Positions 17,868-26,607 of a DNA stretch of 50,676 bases are shown one piece after another. Source of the stretch: Microbulbifer taiwanensis (GTDB taxonomy: Bacteria > Pseudomonadota > Gammaproteobacteria > Pseudomonadales > Cellvibrionaceae). The stretch is from positions 1 through 50,676 of the forward strand of contig NZ_JACZFR010000018.1 of NCBI RefSeq assembly GCF_014904815.1. The letters run 5' to 3'. The notes beneath the pieces were generated by a model. It was given only the letters and a program-made list of their open reading frames with translations, ran no database searches and was not told the DNA's origin. Each line of letters begins with the position of its first letter. The first letter of the stretch is position 1. Made by a program: the position numbers and the translations under genes.

Positions 17868-17926
17868 GGCGTACGGCGACAGAGAATGGAAAGGCCCTAT
17901 TCTAAGCCGCCAGCCCGCGGAAACAA

Positions 17927-18250
17927 CTACTGCGCCACTATCAATAGCTCGCCGGCGCCCTCGGTAACCGAGACAGGAAGGCAAAAGCTGCCGCCCCGCC
18001 CCGGCAGTTGCCTGCCGCCATCACTCGAGCCCCGGATGACCAGGAGGTAGTAGTGCCGCGCCGGAATATGTCCCAGGCACAGCTGCTGCCGACTGCTGCC
18101 TTCCACCTGGCGCAGCTGCACCCGAGGCGCAATCTGCAGGGTGATACGGGCCGAGGCCGAGGCACTGGTGCTGTCCGCTGCACCGGCACAAACGGGTATT
18201 AGGCCGACACTGCACAGCAGGCCCCAGGCGGCGGGCTTTCCATATCCCAT
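17927..18250 (-). CDS. Small secreted fimbrillin-like protein
   Basis: A 107-residue protein with a signal peptide (MGYGKPAAWGLLCSVGLIPVCAGA). I do not recognise a named family. The mature part (ARITLQIAPRVQLRQ, then LCLGH, LLVIRGSSDGG, SFCLPV and ELLIVAQ) follows the spacing of the first half of the fimbrillin domain in the plus-strand subunits, with two cysteines. It ends 59 bases upstream of the chaperone start and is probably co-transcribed with it. It may be a minor subunit or an assembly factor. That it is a real gene rests on the signal peptide, the operon position and the domain resemblance. Confidence 0.55.
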   Translation of the reverse strand: MGYGKPAAWGLLCSVGLIPVCAGAADSTSASASARITLQIAPRVQLRQVEGSSRQQLCLGHIPARHYYLLVIRGSSDGGRQLPGRGGSFCLPVSVTEGAGELLIVAQ

Positions 18251-18308
18251 GGTGCTTACTTCTAACCTCTAACACTGGCTGTGCCGGGCACAGAATCCGC
18301 TGCTTGCT

Positions 18309-18372
18309 GTAGGGTGCGCCTGCGTTCAGCGCCTAACCGACGATGGGGAGTGGTGCGCTCGGCGCACCCTAC
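18309..18372. repeat. Palindromic repeat, GTAGGGTGCGCC family
   Basis: Perfect 12-bp ends GTAGGGTGCGCC (18309-18320) and GGCGCACCCTAC (18361-18372) enclose 40 bases. A decayed copy is at 36755-36820. It lies in the 356-base divergent gap between the small fimbrillin-like gene and the GDPD gene; nothing else is recognisable there. Confidence 0.7.
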
Positions 18373-18606
18373 GGAGAGGGCCTTGTGAAGCGCCCATAAC
18401 ACAGTCTAGACAGACAATTCCGGTCGCCCACTGAAAGCACCATTCCGTGCCAACTTTTCCCCACTCACCAGCTTGCAACCGCCGCCCCAGCGTCTATTTT
18501 TCCAGTAGGGCCGGCCGCTTGTGCCGGACCTGGATTCAGTGGATCTGCGAGTATTCAGACACTCGCGTCATGATGACAATAACGCCGCTATCCGGACCTG
18601 ACTCTC

Positions 18607-19296
18607 ATGCTCATTGCGCACCGAGGCGACAAGATCCGCCAACCGGAAAACACCATCGCCGCCTTCGAGGCCGCCCATGGGCTGGGAGCCTGTGCCATTC
18701 AGGCCGATGTGCGCTTCAGCGCCGACGGCACGCCCTGGTGCTTCCATGACGAACTGCTGATTGCCGAAAATGGAGAGGCAAAGCCTTTTCACCAGTACAA
18801 AAACCGCGAGCTGCGCCAGCGCCCCCTGAATACCTTTACCCAGCTGGTCGACTGGGCCAGCTGTCATCGCCACCTGGATTGGTTTATCGAGCTTTCCTCC
18901 GCGAGCCTGGCCGGTATGGGCACCGAACGGGCGGTGGAAACCCTGGTGGACCTGATGCGCAACGAGTGCGAGTCCTTTGCCCTGCTGACCCGGGATCACC
19001 GCAGCCTGCGTATGGCGCGCAGCCTCGGCTGTCACCGGGTGGCACTGAAGGTGGACAGCGTGACCCAGTGCCTGTCGGCGGAGGTCGTGACCCTGGCGCC
19101 AGACTATCTGCTGATCCGCAACAGCCGTGTGGAGCGCGACGAGTTGCCACCGGGGCCCTGGCAATGGGTGGTCTATGAGATCAACTCCGCCGAGGAGGCA
19201 GTGCGCTGGCGCGGGCGCGGTGCCCACCACATCCTCACCGGCAACCTGCCGCTGTTGATGCGCTCCCGGGAAGCCAGTGATGTCTACGGATTTTGA
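18607..19296 (+). CDS. Glycerophosphodiester phosphodiesterase-family protein with altered metal site
   Basis: GDPD-family TIM barrel; members hydrolyse glycerophosphodiesters to glycerol-3-phosphate and an alcohol. The 229-residue product shows AHRG (4-7), PENT (13-16), DVRFSADG and a FHDELL segment with the second catalytic histidine, and an IELS block mid-protein. The usual metal-ligand glutamate in the IE-x-DV motif is Q here (IQADV), so activity may be reduced or altered. There is no signal peptide, so it should be cytoplasmic. Its end overlaps the next gene by 17 bases, and the pairing with a glycerol-3-phosphate dehydrogenase-like protein makes metabolic sense. Confidence 0.85.
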   Translation: MLIAHRGDKIRQPENTIAAFEAAHGLGACAIQADVRFSADGTPWCFHDELLIAENGEAKPFHQYKNRELRQRPLNTFTQLVDWASCHRHLDWFIELSSASLAGMGTERAVETLVDLMRNECESFALLTRDHRSLRMARSLGCHRVALKVDSVTQCLSAEVVTLAPDYLLIRNSRVERDELPPGPWQWVVYEINSAEEAVRWRGRGAHHILTGNLPLLMRSREASDVYGF

Positions 19297-20488
19297 TGTC
19301 CTGGTGGTCGGTGCGGGTATCCAGGGAGCCGGCGCCGCCGAGGCGCTGGCGGTGGCCGGCTACCGGGTGGTCATGCTTGAGCAGCTGGGTATTGCCGCCG
19401 CCACCTCCTCCCGCTCCTCCAAGCTGATTCACGGTGGCCTGCGCTATCTGGAGAGCGGGCAGTTCCAGCTGGTTTACGAATGCCTGCGCGAGCGGCGCTG
19501 GCTGCTGGTGAACAAGCCGCAGCTGGTGCGCATGGTGCCCTTCTATATTCCCGTCTACCGGCACAGCAAGAGGCCCGCCTGTATGGTGCGCCTGGGGCTG
19601 ACCCTCTACGCACTGCTATCGGGCATTGCCAGCCGCTATTCGCGCTTCCGCTCGGTACCGAAATCCGCGTGGGACCATCTCTCCGGCCTCAACCGCGAGG
19701 ACCTGGTGGCGGTCTACCGTTACTACGATGCGCAGACCGACGACGCTGCACTGACGCGCAATGTGGTGGAGTCTGCGATTACCCGCGGCGCCCACCTGAT
19801 CTGCCCCGGCAGCCTCGTCGGCGCGGAGCTGACCACAAACGGTATGCGGGTCGACTATGTGGCCGACGGCCAGCTGAACACCCTGCGCTGCCGCGCGCTG
19901 GTCAACTGTTCCGGCCCCTGGGTGGCCGATACCAATACACGCTGTACGCCGCCGGCGCCACTGCCGCCGATCGACCTGGTGGCTGGCACCCATATACAGC
20001 TGCCGCTGTCCCTGGGGGAGAAGATCTTCTACGTGGAGGCGGAGGACGGACGCGCCGTGTTCGTGATGCCCTGGCAGGGCAAGACGCTGGTGGGCACCAC
20101 GGAGCGCAGCTATCGGGGGGATCCCCGCGATGTGACTCCCACCATCGAGGAGGAGAGCTACCTGTTGCGCACCGTACAGCGCTATTTCCCGCAGACCCGC
20201 TCGCTGCAGGTGCACAATATCTGCGATAGCTTTGCCGGCCTGCGGGTGCTGCCGCAGATGGAAAAGAGCCCCTTTGCCCGGCCGCGGGAAACGCTGCTCT
20301 GCTGCGACAACGACAGGAAACCCCGGGTGCTGGCGGTGGCCGGGGGCAAACTGACTTCCTACCGCGCCACTGCACGCAGGATTGTGAAAAAATTGCGCCC
20401 TACGCTGGATGCGGACGATTCCGGGGGAACTGCCGAAACAGCGCGCCTGAGCCGAACCAGCCTCTCCGAGAAAGAGCGCAATCTCTAA
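19280..20488 (+). CDS. FAD-dependent glycerol-3-phosphate dehydrogenase-like oxidoreductase, short form
   Basis: A DAO-family flavoprotein resembling GlpD, which oxidises glycerol-3-phosphate to dihydroxyacetone phosphate at the inner membrane. The N-terminal FAD-binding loop is VVGAGIQGAGAAE, followed by the GlpD-type TSSRSSKLIHGGLRYLE block, VNCSGPW, FVMPWQGKTLVGTTE and, near the C-terminus, AVAGGKLTSYR. At 402 residues it is about 100 shorter than E. coli GlpD: it ends shortly after GGKLTSYR, where GlpD continues into a C-terminal helical domain. The ATG at 19280 is preferred to the GTG just before it. It overlaps the GDPD gene by 17 bases, so the two are one operon. Confidence 0.87.
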   Translation: MSTDFDVLVVGAGIQGAGAAEALAVAGYRVVMLEQLGIAAATSSRSSKLIHGGLRYLESGQFQLVYECLRERRWLLVNKPQLVRMVPFYIPVYRHSKRPACMVRLGLTLYALLSGIASRYSRFRSVPKSAWDHLSGLNREDLVAVYRYYDAQTDDAALTRNVVESAITRGAHLICPGSLVGAELTTNGMRVDYVADGQLNTLRCRALVNCSGPWVADTNTRCTPPAPLPPIDLVAGTHIQLPLSLGEKIFYVEAEDGRAVFVMPWQGKTLVGTTERSYRGDPRDVTPTIEEESYLLRTVQRYFPQTRSLQVHNICDSFAGLRVLPQMEKSPFARPRETLLCCDNDRKPRVLAVAGGKLTSYRATARRIVKKLRPTLDADDSGGTAETARLSRTSLSEKERNL

Positions 20489-20493
20489 CCCTT

Positions 20494-20560
20494 GTGGGAG
20501 ACGCTCAGCAGCCGAAAGATTCGGCGTCTCGACAATTTCGTCTGCTGGGCTGGCTCCCAC
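20494..20560. repeat. REP element, GTGGGAGCC family
   Basis: Begins GTGGGAG six bases after the glpD-like stop and ends GGCTGGCTCCCAC, with GAGACG/CGTCTC inner arms. Related to the perfect 72-base copy at 48628-48699. It may also cap the 3' end of the transcript. Confidence 0.65.
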
Positions 20561-20582
20561 AGAAAACACTGCCACACTGCGA

Positions 20583-20702
20583 GATTGATCGCGTCCTTGG
20601 GCGGATGGCCGCCCCGCCGCTCCTACGGAGAAATGTCGTCATTCCCGAGCAGGCCGGAATCCAGGTGCCACCACGCTGGATACCGGCCTGCGCCGGTATG
20701 AC
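20583..20702. repeat. Two adjacent REP-like elements
   Basis: A half copy of the ATTGATCGCG...GCCGCTCCTAC family (20583-20626) is followed 12 bases later by a GTCATTCCCG...CCGGTATGAC element (20638-20702). With the element at 20494 these fill the 292-base gap before dusA. Confidence 0.7.
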
Positions 20703-20728
20703 TAGTAGGGCATCACCGGCGCTTCCCC

Positions 20729-20734
20729 TATAAT
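20729..20734 (+). promoter_or_regulatory. Candidate -10 box for dusA
   Basis: A perfect TATAAT lies 46 bases upstream of the dusA ATG, just after the repeat block. No matching -35 hexamer is visible at 16-18 bases, so this is a weak call. Confidence 0.4.
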
Positions 20735-20780
20735 GCGCGGGTCTTTTGATTTAAGTGCCTGAACACCCGGCCCGCAGTTT

Positions 20781-21758
20781 ATGTCCAATTCCCTCCCCCA
20801 CCGTTTCTGTACCGCCCCACTCCTGGACTGGAGCGACAGGCACTGCCGCACCCTGTGGCGCCTGTTCAGCAAGCGGGCTTTTCTCTATACGGAGATGGTG
20901 ACCACCGGCGCAATCCTGCACGGCGACCGGGAGCGGCACCTGCAGTTCGACGCGGCCGAGCACCCGGTGGCGCTGCAGATCGGCGGCAGCGACCCGCGCG
21001 ATCTGGCCGAGTGTGCGCGTATTGCGGAAGAGTGGGGATACGACGAGATCAACCTGAACTGCGGCTGCCCCAGTGACCGGGTCCAGTCCGGCCGCTTCGG
21101 CGCTTGCCTGATGGCCGAGCCGCAGACGGTGGCGGAAGGGCTGGCGGCCATGCGCGCGGCGGTATCGATTCCGGTGACGGTGAAACACCGTATCGGTATC
21201 GACGATATGGAGGACTACAGCGGCCTGACCCGCTTTGTCGAGGCGCAGGCTGCCGTGGGTATCACTACCTTTATCGTGCACGCGCGCAAGGCCTGGCTGA
21301 ATGGCCTCAGCCCGAAGGAAAACCGCGAAATTCCACCGCTCAATTACGATATGGTCTTCCAGCTGAAGCGGGACTACCCACAGCTGGAAGTCGTGCTCAA
21401 CGGCGGCATCAATTCCCTGGAGGAGTGCCGGCAACATTTGCGCCATGTGGATGGTGTTATGCTGGGACGCGCGGCTTACCAGACGCCGCTGCTGCTCGCG
21501 CAGGTCGATAGCGAGCTGTTCGGCGGCGAACCCGGACCGGGTGCGGTCGAGGTGGTCGAGTTGATGCTGCCCTACATTGAAAAGGAACTGGGGCGCGGCC
21601 AGCGGCTGAACCATATCACCCGGCATATGCTCGGGCTTTTCCAGGGCCTGCCGGGGGCGCGGCGTTTCCGCCGCCACCTGAGTGAGAATGCGCACAGGAA
21701 TGGGGCTGGACCCGAGGTGGTGGAGCAGGCGCTGGCGCTGGTGACCCAGGCGGCGTGA
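20781..21758 (+). CDS. dusA: tRNA-dihydrouridine(20/20a) synthase DusA
   Basis: FMN enzyme that reduces U20 and U20a of the tRNA D-loop. The 325-residue TIM barrel has the Dus active-site motif [14 protein letters not shown] with the catalytic cysteine, GRFGACLM, and the DusA-specific [16 protein letters not shown] segment, followed by VLNGGI and the GVMLGRAAY phosphate-binding turn. Length and motifs match DusA rather than DusB or DusC. It is monocistronic in appearance, flanked by repeats, with its own candidate -10 box. Confidence 0.95.
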   Translation: MSNSLPHRFCTAPLLDWSDRHCRTLWRLFSKRAFLYTEMVTTGAILHGDRERHLQFDAAEHPVALQIGGSDPRDLAECARIAEEWGYDEINLNCGCPSDRVQSGRFGACLMAEPQTVAEGLAAMRAAVSIPVTVKHRIGIDDMEDYSGLTRFVEAQAAVGITTFIVHARKAWLNGLSPKENREIPPLNYDMVFQLKRDYPQLEVVLNGGINSLEECRQHLRHVDGVMLGRAAYQTPLLLAQVDSELFGGEPGPGAVEVVELMLPYIEKELGRGQRLNHITRHMLGLFQGLPGARRFRRHLSENAHRNGAGPEVVEQALALVTQAA

Positions 21759-21784
21759 TCGTGGGTCCTGCAAGGGTAGATGTC

Positions 21785-21875
21785 GTCGTTCCGGTACAGA
21801 GCCTGTGCCGGGCTTGATCCGGTACCGGAACCCAGGGCCACCAAACTGGATGCCGGCCTGCGCCGGCATGACGAC
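21785..21875. repeat. Long REP-like repeat (GTCATnCCGG family)
   Basis: Bounded by GTCGTTCCGG and CCGGCATGACGAC, with GAGCCTGTGCCGGGCTTG inside. It occupies most of the gap between dusA and tal. Confidence 0.75.
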
Positions 21876-21926
21876 AAACTCATGGGGCCGGCGCGGAATT
21901 TGATACGAGGCAATCGAGGGACAGGA

Positions 21927-22922
21927 ATGAACAAGCTGGAACAACTGAAACAGCGCAGCCAGGTGGTGGCGGATACTGGGGATATTGAGGCCATCCGCCG
22001 CTACCGGCCGCAGGATGCGACCACCAACCCTTCACTGCTGTTCAAGGCTGCGCAGCTACCGCAGTACCGCGCGCTGATCGCCGAGTCCCTGGCCTGGGCG
22101 GAGAAGCACCACAACCACACCGACCACGCGGAAACCGCCAGGCTGGCGGCAGTCAAGCTGGCGGTGGCCATAGGTACCGAGATACTGCAGCTGGTGCCCG
22201 GGGTGGTGTCCACCGAAGTGGACGCGCGCCTGTCCTTTGATACCCGCGCCACCATCGATTACGCACGTCGCCTGATTGCGCTCTACGACCAGGCGGGGGT
22301 GCCGCGGGAGCGGGTACTGATCAAGATCGCCTCCACCTGGGAGGGTATCGCCGCGGCCTCGGTACTGGAGCGCGAGGGTATTCGCTGCAACCTGACCCTA
22401 CTGTTCAGTTTCTGCCAGGCGGTGGCCTGCGCCGAGGCGGGCGTCACCCTGATCTCGCCGTTTGTCGGCCGCATCCTCGACTGGCACAAGGCCGACAGCG
22501 GCCGTGACGACTTCACCGCCGAAGACGACCCCGGCGTACTGTCGGTGCGCAGCATCTACCATTACTACAAGTCGCGCGGCTACGAGACGGTAGTGATGGG
22601 TGCCAGCTTCCGCAACACGGGCGAGATTGAGGCGCTGGCCGGCTGCGACCGCCTGACCATCAGCCCGCAGCTGTTGCAGGAACTGGAAGAGGACCCGGCA
22701 CACCTGGCCCCGGGACTGCCGACACAGGTGGCATCCGAGCCGCGTCCGGCCACGGCGCTCGGTGAGGCGGAGTTCCGCTACCAGTTGAACAGCGACGCCA
22801 TGGCCACCGAGAAGCTGGCCGAGGGGATTCGCAATTTCGTCCAGGACCAGGAGCGTCTGGAGACTCTGCTACAGGGGCAACTGATGGGACACAGGGAAAC
22901 CGATGCTGCAACAAATCCGTAA
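21927..22922 (+). CDS. tal: Transaldolase
   Basis: Pentose-phosphate enzyme that transfers a dihydroxyacetone unit between sedoheptulose-7-phosphate and glyceraldehyde-3-phosphate. The 331-residue product is a TalB-type class I aldolase with DATTNPSLL (30-38), the Schiff-base lysine in [11 protein letters not shown] (K133), CNLTLLFSF and the [11 protein letters not shown] block. The ATG at 21927 is chosen because it starts the conserved N-terminus and follows a GAGGGACAGGA ribosome site. Its end overlaps the next gene by 20 bases. Confidence 0.96.
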   Translation: MNKLEQLKQRSQVVADTGDIEAIRRYRPQDATTNPSLLFKAAQLPQYRALIAESLAWAEKHHNHTDHAETARLAAVKLAVAIGTEILQLVPGVVSTEVDARLSFDTRATIDYARRLIALYDQAGVPRERVLIKIASTWEGIAAASVLEREGIRCNLTLLFSFCQAVACAEAGVTLISPFVGRILDWHKADSGRDDFTAEDDPGVLSVRSIYHYYKSRGYETVVMGASFRNTGEIEALAGCDRLTISPQLLQELEEDPAHLAPGLPTQVASEPRPATALGEAEFRYQLNSDAMATEKLAEGIRNFVQDQERLETLLQGQLMGHRETDAATNP

Positions 22923-23367
22923 GCTGTTCGAGCAGATAGGCCGCGGCGCCGACGTCGAGGTGCGCGACGAGAAGGACGTACGCATGATCAGCGCCGCCCT
23001 GTTGGCGGAGGTCGCCACCGTCGACCAGAATCTGGACCGGCGCGAAAGGGCCACGCTGACCAACCTGCTGCAGGAGCACTACAAACTCGACGCGGGCGCC
23101 GCCGAAGAACTGGTAGAGAGCGCCCTCGCCCACCGCGAACAGGCCACCTCCCTGTACGAGTTTACCCAGACGGTCAACGACCAGTTCAGCGAGAAGGACA
23201 AATACCTGCTGGTGCGACAGATGTGGCAGGTGGCCTTTTCAGACGATGTGATCGAGGCCTTCGAGGAGCACCTGATTCGCCGGGTGGCGGACCTTATTTA
23301 CCTACCCCACGGGCTGTTTACGCGGGCACGAGCGGAAGCCCGCGATTTGCCGAAACGACCCGACTGA
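22903..23367 (+). CDS. TerB-family protein
   Basis: A 154-residue all-helical cytoplasmic protein of the TerB-like family (COG4103-type). Recognisable segments are [33 protein letters not shown] and the C-terminal [19 protein letters not shown], rich in acidic residues as in tellurite-resistance TerB, which binds metal ions. There is no other ter gene nearby, and TerB-like proteins of this type occur outside tellurite resistance loci, so no resistance function should be assumed. It overlaps the transaldolase by 20 bases and is translationally coupled to it. Confidence 0.8.
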   Translation: MLQQIRKLFEQIGRGADVEVRDEKDVRMISAALLAEVATVDQNLDRRERATLTNLLQEHYKLDAGAAEELVESALAHREQATSLYEFTQTVNDQFSEKDKYLLVRQMWQVAFSDDVIEAFEEHLIRRVADLIYLPHGLFTRARAEARDLPKRPD

Positions 23368-23847
23368 CGCCCAGACCCTTGTCGATTGGGCGGGCAGACC
23401 AGCCGTCCAATCGTATCTCACACCTTTCCTCTTTAGAACCGACGAGTTTCGCCCTTCACCAATCGTACGCTTTATCAAACTCTCACCGGCGGCGCACTCG
23501 GCTCCCCGCGCAGCTTCAATGGCAGATTCATGATAAATCTCATGAATTTCTTATATTAATATCCTAAATACAAACTGAAACTTATCAAGCCGTCCTAATA
23601 GAAAAACTCTTTACGTGATAAGGGCTTCTGAGAATTGTGACAAAATTATGACAATCTCTTGCGCCCAAATTGGCACCATTGTGCAAATTGTGACCTATTG
23701 GTTTTTTAAATTTTTCCACTAACATTTTTCGTCGGACGCCAATAGTGGGTCGATTCTAACCCGCATCCTCCAGAATATCGTCCAATAAATATTCAATATC
23801 ATAAATGGGTCCCGGACAGGGACAGCTTGAACGGGGTCGGGTCGTCA
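23368..23847. promoter_or_regulatory. A/T-rich regulatory region upstream of pel
   Basis: About 480 bases, with an A/T-rich core at 23520-23800. It contains a perfect inverted repeat ATTCATGA-N6-TCATGAAT (23526-23547), GTGACAAAATTATGACAA (23637-23654) and the word ATTGGCACCA (23669-23678), which also occurs upstream of the fimbrial operon. A weak sigma-70 pair TTGGTT/TAACAT follows, with a 16-base spacer. I see no FleQ-type box. This is where pel promoter control should reside. Confidence 0.5.
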
Positions 23848-26607
23848 ATGCTCAGCACATTACTGCGCTGCATTCTCCTCTGGCTATTCGCGGTCGGTGG
23901 CGCAAGCGCCTCCACAGCGTTTTTCTATGGCCAGAAAGTGCCCGTGGACCAGCTGAGCCTGTACAGCCGCGCCGTGGTGTTGCCTGAGAATCTGGACACA
24001 CCGGAGGAGCGCAACTGGCTCAACGGCGATACCGCCGTCATCGCCTATCTGAGTCTCGGTGAGGTGGCGGAAAATGCGCATCACTTCAAACGCGTAAAGC
24101 CACACTGGAAAATCGCCTTCAACGCCAACTGGCAGAGCCATGTGATGGACGTGGCCAGCCCCGAGTGGCACAGGTTTGTTATCGAGGAGTTGGTGGCACC
24201 GCTGGTGCGACAGGGTTACCGCGGCCTGTTCCTCGACACCCTGGATAGTTACCTGCTGGCCGACGCGCGGGCAGAGCACTACGGAGAAGGCCTCGCCCGG
24301 CTGATCCACAAGATACACGCGCGCTGGCCGGAACTGTACCTGATCGCGAACCGCGGCTTCGAGATAATGCCGCAGGTAGCGCCGGTCATCGACGAGCTGG
24401 TGGCCGAGTCGCTCTTCTCCCGCTTCGACGCCGGGCGCGACAGTTACGGCGACACTACGGAAGAGCAGCAGGCGTGGCTGATCGCCCGGCTGAAAGAGAT
24501 CCGCGAACATCACCGGCTGCCGATCACCGTGATCGACTATCTGCCGGAATCGCAATTTGAGCGCGCCGCGGCGCTGGCAGAGCGGATTGCCGCACTGGGA
24601 TTCAATCCCTGGATCACCAATGGGCACCTGACGCTGCTGGGCCGAAACCGTGTCGTGCCGATACCGCGGCGTATTCTCGCCATCTATCACGATCGCGATC
24701 GCGGCACCTACTACAGCAGGCCGCACCAGTCCCTGGCGTCGACGGCGGAGTATCTCGGCTACCAGCTCGACTACCTGAACCTGCACCACCAGATGCTGCC
24801 CGACTATCCGCTGACCAATCGCTACGCCGGTGTTGCCCTCTGGCTCGGCGAGGATATTCCCCACAGTGCGCAGCTGTGCCGCTGGCTCGAACGCCGCGTC
24901 GGCGGCGCGGGATTGCGGGTGGCGATATTCGGCAATTTGCCAAATGATCCCAGCTGCCTGCAACGGATGGGCCTGGAAAGCATCGCCGCCCAACCGCGCA
25001 AGTTTGCGGTCGCACAGGCGCGTCCACAGGCGATCGGCTATGAAACCAAGGCACGCCCGCGCCTCAATGCCCCGGTGCCCTTCCGCAGCGTTTCCGGTGA
25101 AAACAGGCCCTGGCTGATACTGCGCGACAGCGAGGGCATGGAAGTGCACCCGGTGCTCACCGGCCCCTGGGGGGGCATGGCGCTGGGCCAGTTCGCCCTC
25201 GACACTGGCGCCGGGAACATGAGCTACTGGGTGGTGAACCCGGAGCTGTTCCTGCGCGAGAGCCTGGCCCTCGAAGATATACCGGCGCCGGACTTCACCA
25301 CCGAGAACGGCCTGCAAATCGCCACAGTGCACATCGACGGCGACGGCCTGGTATCCCGTAGTAACCTGCCCGGAAAACCGCTGGCCGGTCAGGTCATCCT
25401 CGACCAGTTTATCCGCGGCTACGATCTGCCCACGACGGTGTCGGTGATCGAGGGCGAAGTGAGCCCCGCGGGCGTCTACCCGCAGCAGTCGCCGCAGGCG
25501 ATTGCAATCGCGCGCGCAGCCTTCCGCGAGCCCAACGTCGAACTGGCCTCGCACAGCTTCAGCCATCCCTATTTCTGGGAGGTGCTGGACAATCCGACGG
25601 TGGACAAGGACCTGGGCTACGGCACCCACCTGCCAGTTCCAGGCTACGAAACGCCACAGCTGGAGCGGGAAGTACTCGGCTCCGTCTCCTATATCAACGG
25701 CGAGCTGGCGCCGCCGGAGAAGCGCGTGCGGGTATTCCTCTGGTCCGGCGATGCGCTGCCATCGGCAAAGACCGTGCGCATGACCCGCGAGGCCGGGCTG
25801 TTCAATGTCAACGGCGCCGACAACCGGGTGCTGCGCAGCAGTTTTTCCCTGAGTCGCGTCTGGCCCGTCGGCCGACCCCTCGACGGCGAATACCAGATCT
25901 ACGCGCCGGTGATGAACGAAAATGTCTACACCAATTTGTGGCAGGGCCCCTACTACGGCTACCGCAATGTCATCGACACCTTCCGCGCACTGAGCGCTCC
26001 GCGTCGCCTGAAGCCGCTGGGTATCTACTACCACTTCTATTCCGGCAGCGAGAAGGCCGCAGTGCGGGCACTGCACCAGGTCTATCGCTATGTGCAGGGC
26101 CAGCCCATCAACCCCATGTATCTCAGCGATTACGCCAAACGCGCGCGCGGCTTCTACAGCCTGGCGCTGGGCAGGGACACGGTCGGCAACTGGCATATCG
26201 CCAATACCGGTGCACTGCGCACGCTGCGCATCGACGACAGGAGCCTCTACCCGGACATGGACGCCAGCCGGGGCATCGCCGGCTACCTGGATACCGATGC
26301 CGGCCGCTATCTGCACCTGTCGGCGGCGCGAGCCCTGCTCACCACAACGGGGAGTCAGCCCGCCCAGCCGCACCTGGTGCAATTTGGTGGTCGTATCCAC
26401 TCCTGGGAGGCCGGCGACAATGCTATCGAACTGGCACTGCAAACCGAGATGGCTACGCGGCTGACAGTGGCCCAACTGCGGGGCGAGTGCGCCCTGCATA
26501 TCGGCGACGACCTGGTGCCGGCGGTGTCAGAGGGTTATCGGCATGCCTTTGCGCTCGACAAACCAACGGCGGGGGCGGCGCGCATTGTCTGTAGCAACTC
26601 TGAATAG
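23848..26607 (+). CDS. pelA: Pel polysaccharide hydrolase/deacetylase PelA
   Basis: Periplasmic bifunctional enzyme that trims and partially de-N-acetylates the GalNAc-rich Pel polymer before export. The ATG at 23848 starts a signal peptide (MLSTLLRCILLWLFAVGGASA) and gives 919 residues, against about 948 in Pseudomonas aeruginosa. The N-terminal TIM-barrel hydrolase domain spans about 25-280, with GLFLDTLDSY and VAESLFSRFD (E187 is the likely catalytic glutamate). The deacetylase domain lies about 480-720, with the metal aspartate in HIDGD (D497) and the HxxxH pair in SHSFSHP (H569/H573). A strand-rich C-terminal region follows. It overlaps pelB by 65 bases. Confidence 0.95.
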   Translation: MLSTLLRCILLWLFAVGGASASTAFFYGQKVPVDQLSLYSRAVVLPENLDTPEERNWLNGDTAVIAYLSLGEVAENAHHFKRVKPHWKIAFNANWQSHVMDVASPEWHRFVIEELVAPLVRQGYRGLFLDTLDSYLLADARAEHYGEGLARLIHKIHARWPELYLIANRGFEIMPQVAPVIDELVAESLFSRFDAGRDSYGDTTEEQQAWLIARLKEIREHHRLPITVIDYLPESQFERAAALAERIAALGFNPWITNGHLTLLGRNRVVPIPRRILAIYHDRDRGTYYSRPHQSLASTAEYLGYQLDYLNLHHQMLPDYPLTNRYAGVALWLGEDIPHSAQLCRWLERRVGGAGLRVAIFGNLPNDPSCLQRMGLESIAAQPRKFAVAQARPQAIGYETKARPRLNAPVPFRSVSGENRPWLILRDSEGMEVHPVLTGPWGGMALGQFALDTGAGNMSYWVVNPELFLRESLALEDIPAPDFTTENGLQIATVHIDGDGLVSRSNLPGKPLAGQVILDQFIRGYDLPTTVSVIEGEVSPAGVYPQQSPQAIAIARAAFREPNVELASHSFSHPYFWEVLDNPTVDKDLGYGTHLPVPGYETPQLEREVLGSVSYINGELAPPEKRVRVFLWSGDALPSAKTVRMTREAGLFNVNGADNRVLRSSFSLSRVWPVGRPLDGEYQIYAPVMNENVYTNLWQGPYYGYRNVIDTFRALSAPRRLKPLGIYYHFYSGSEKAAVRALHQVYRYVQGQPINPMYLSDYAKRARGFYSLALGRDTVGNWHIANTGALRTLRIDDRSLYPDMDASRGIAGYLDTDAGRYLHLSAARALLTTTGSQPAQPHLVQFGGRIHSWEAGDNAIELALQTEMATRLTVAQLRGECALHIGDDLVPAVSEGYRHAFALDKPTAGAARIVCSNSE

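Noticed and set aside
22903..23367. Tellurite resistance operon
   Set aside because: Only a TerB-family gene is present, coupled to transaldolase; no terA, terC, terD or terE nearby.
23669..23685. Sigma-54-like TGGCAC...TGCA upstream of pel (and TGGCAC...TTGCA near 10601)
   Set aside because: The spacing between the GG and GC elements is nine bases at pel and eight at the fimbrial site; sigma-54 needs ten, so neither was called a promoter.
23884..26499. Very long open frame antisense to pelA (871 codons)
   Set aside because: A shadow of the GC-rich pelA codon pattern; its product has no domain and the plus-strand gene is unambiguous.
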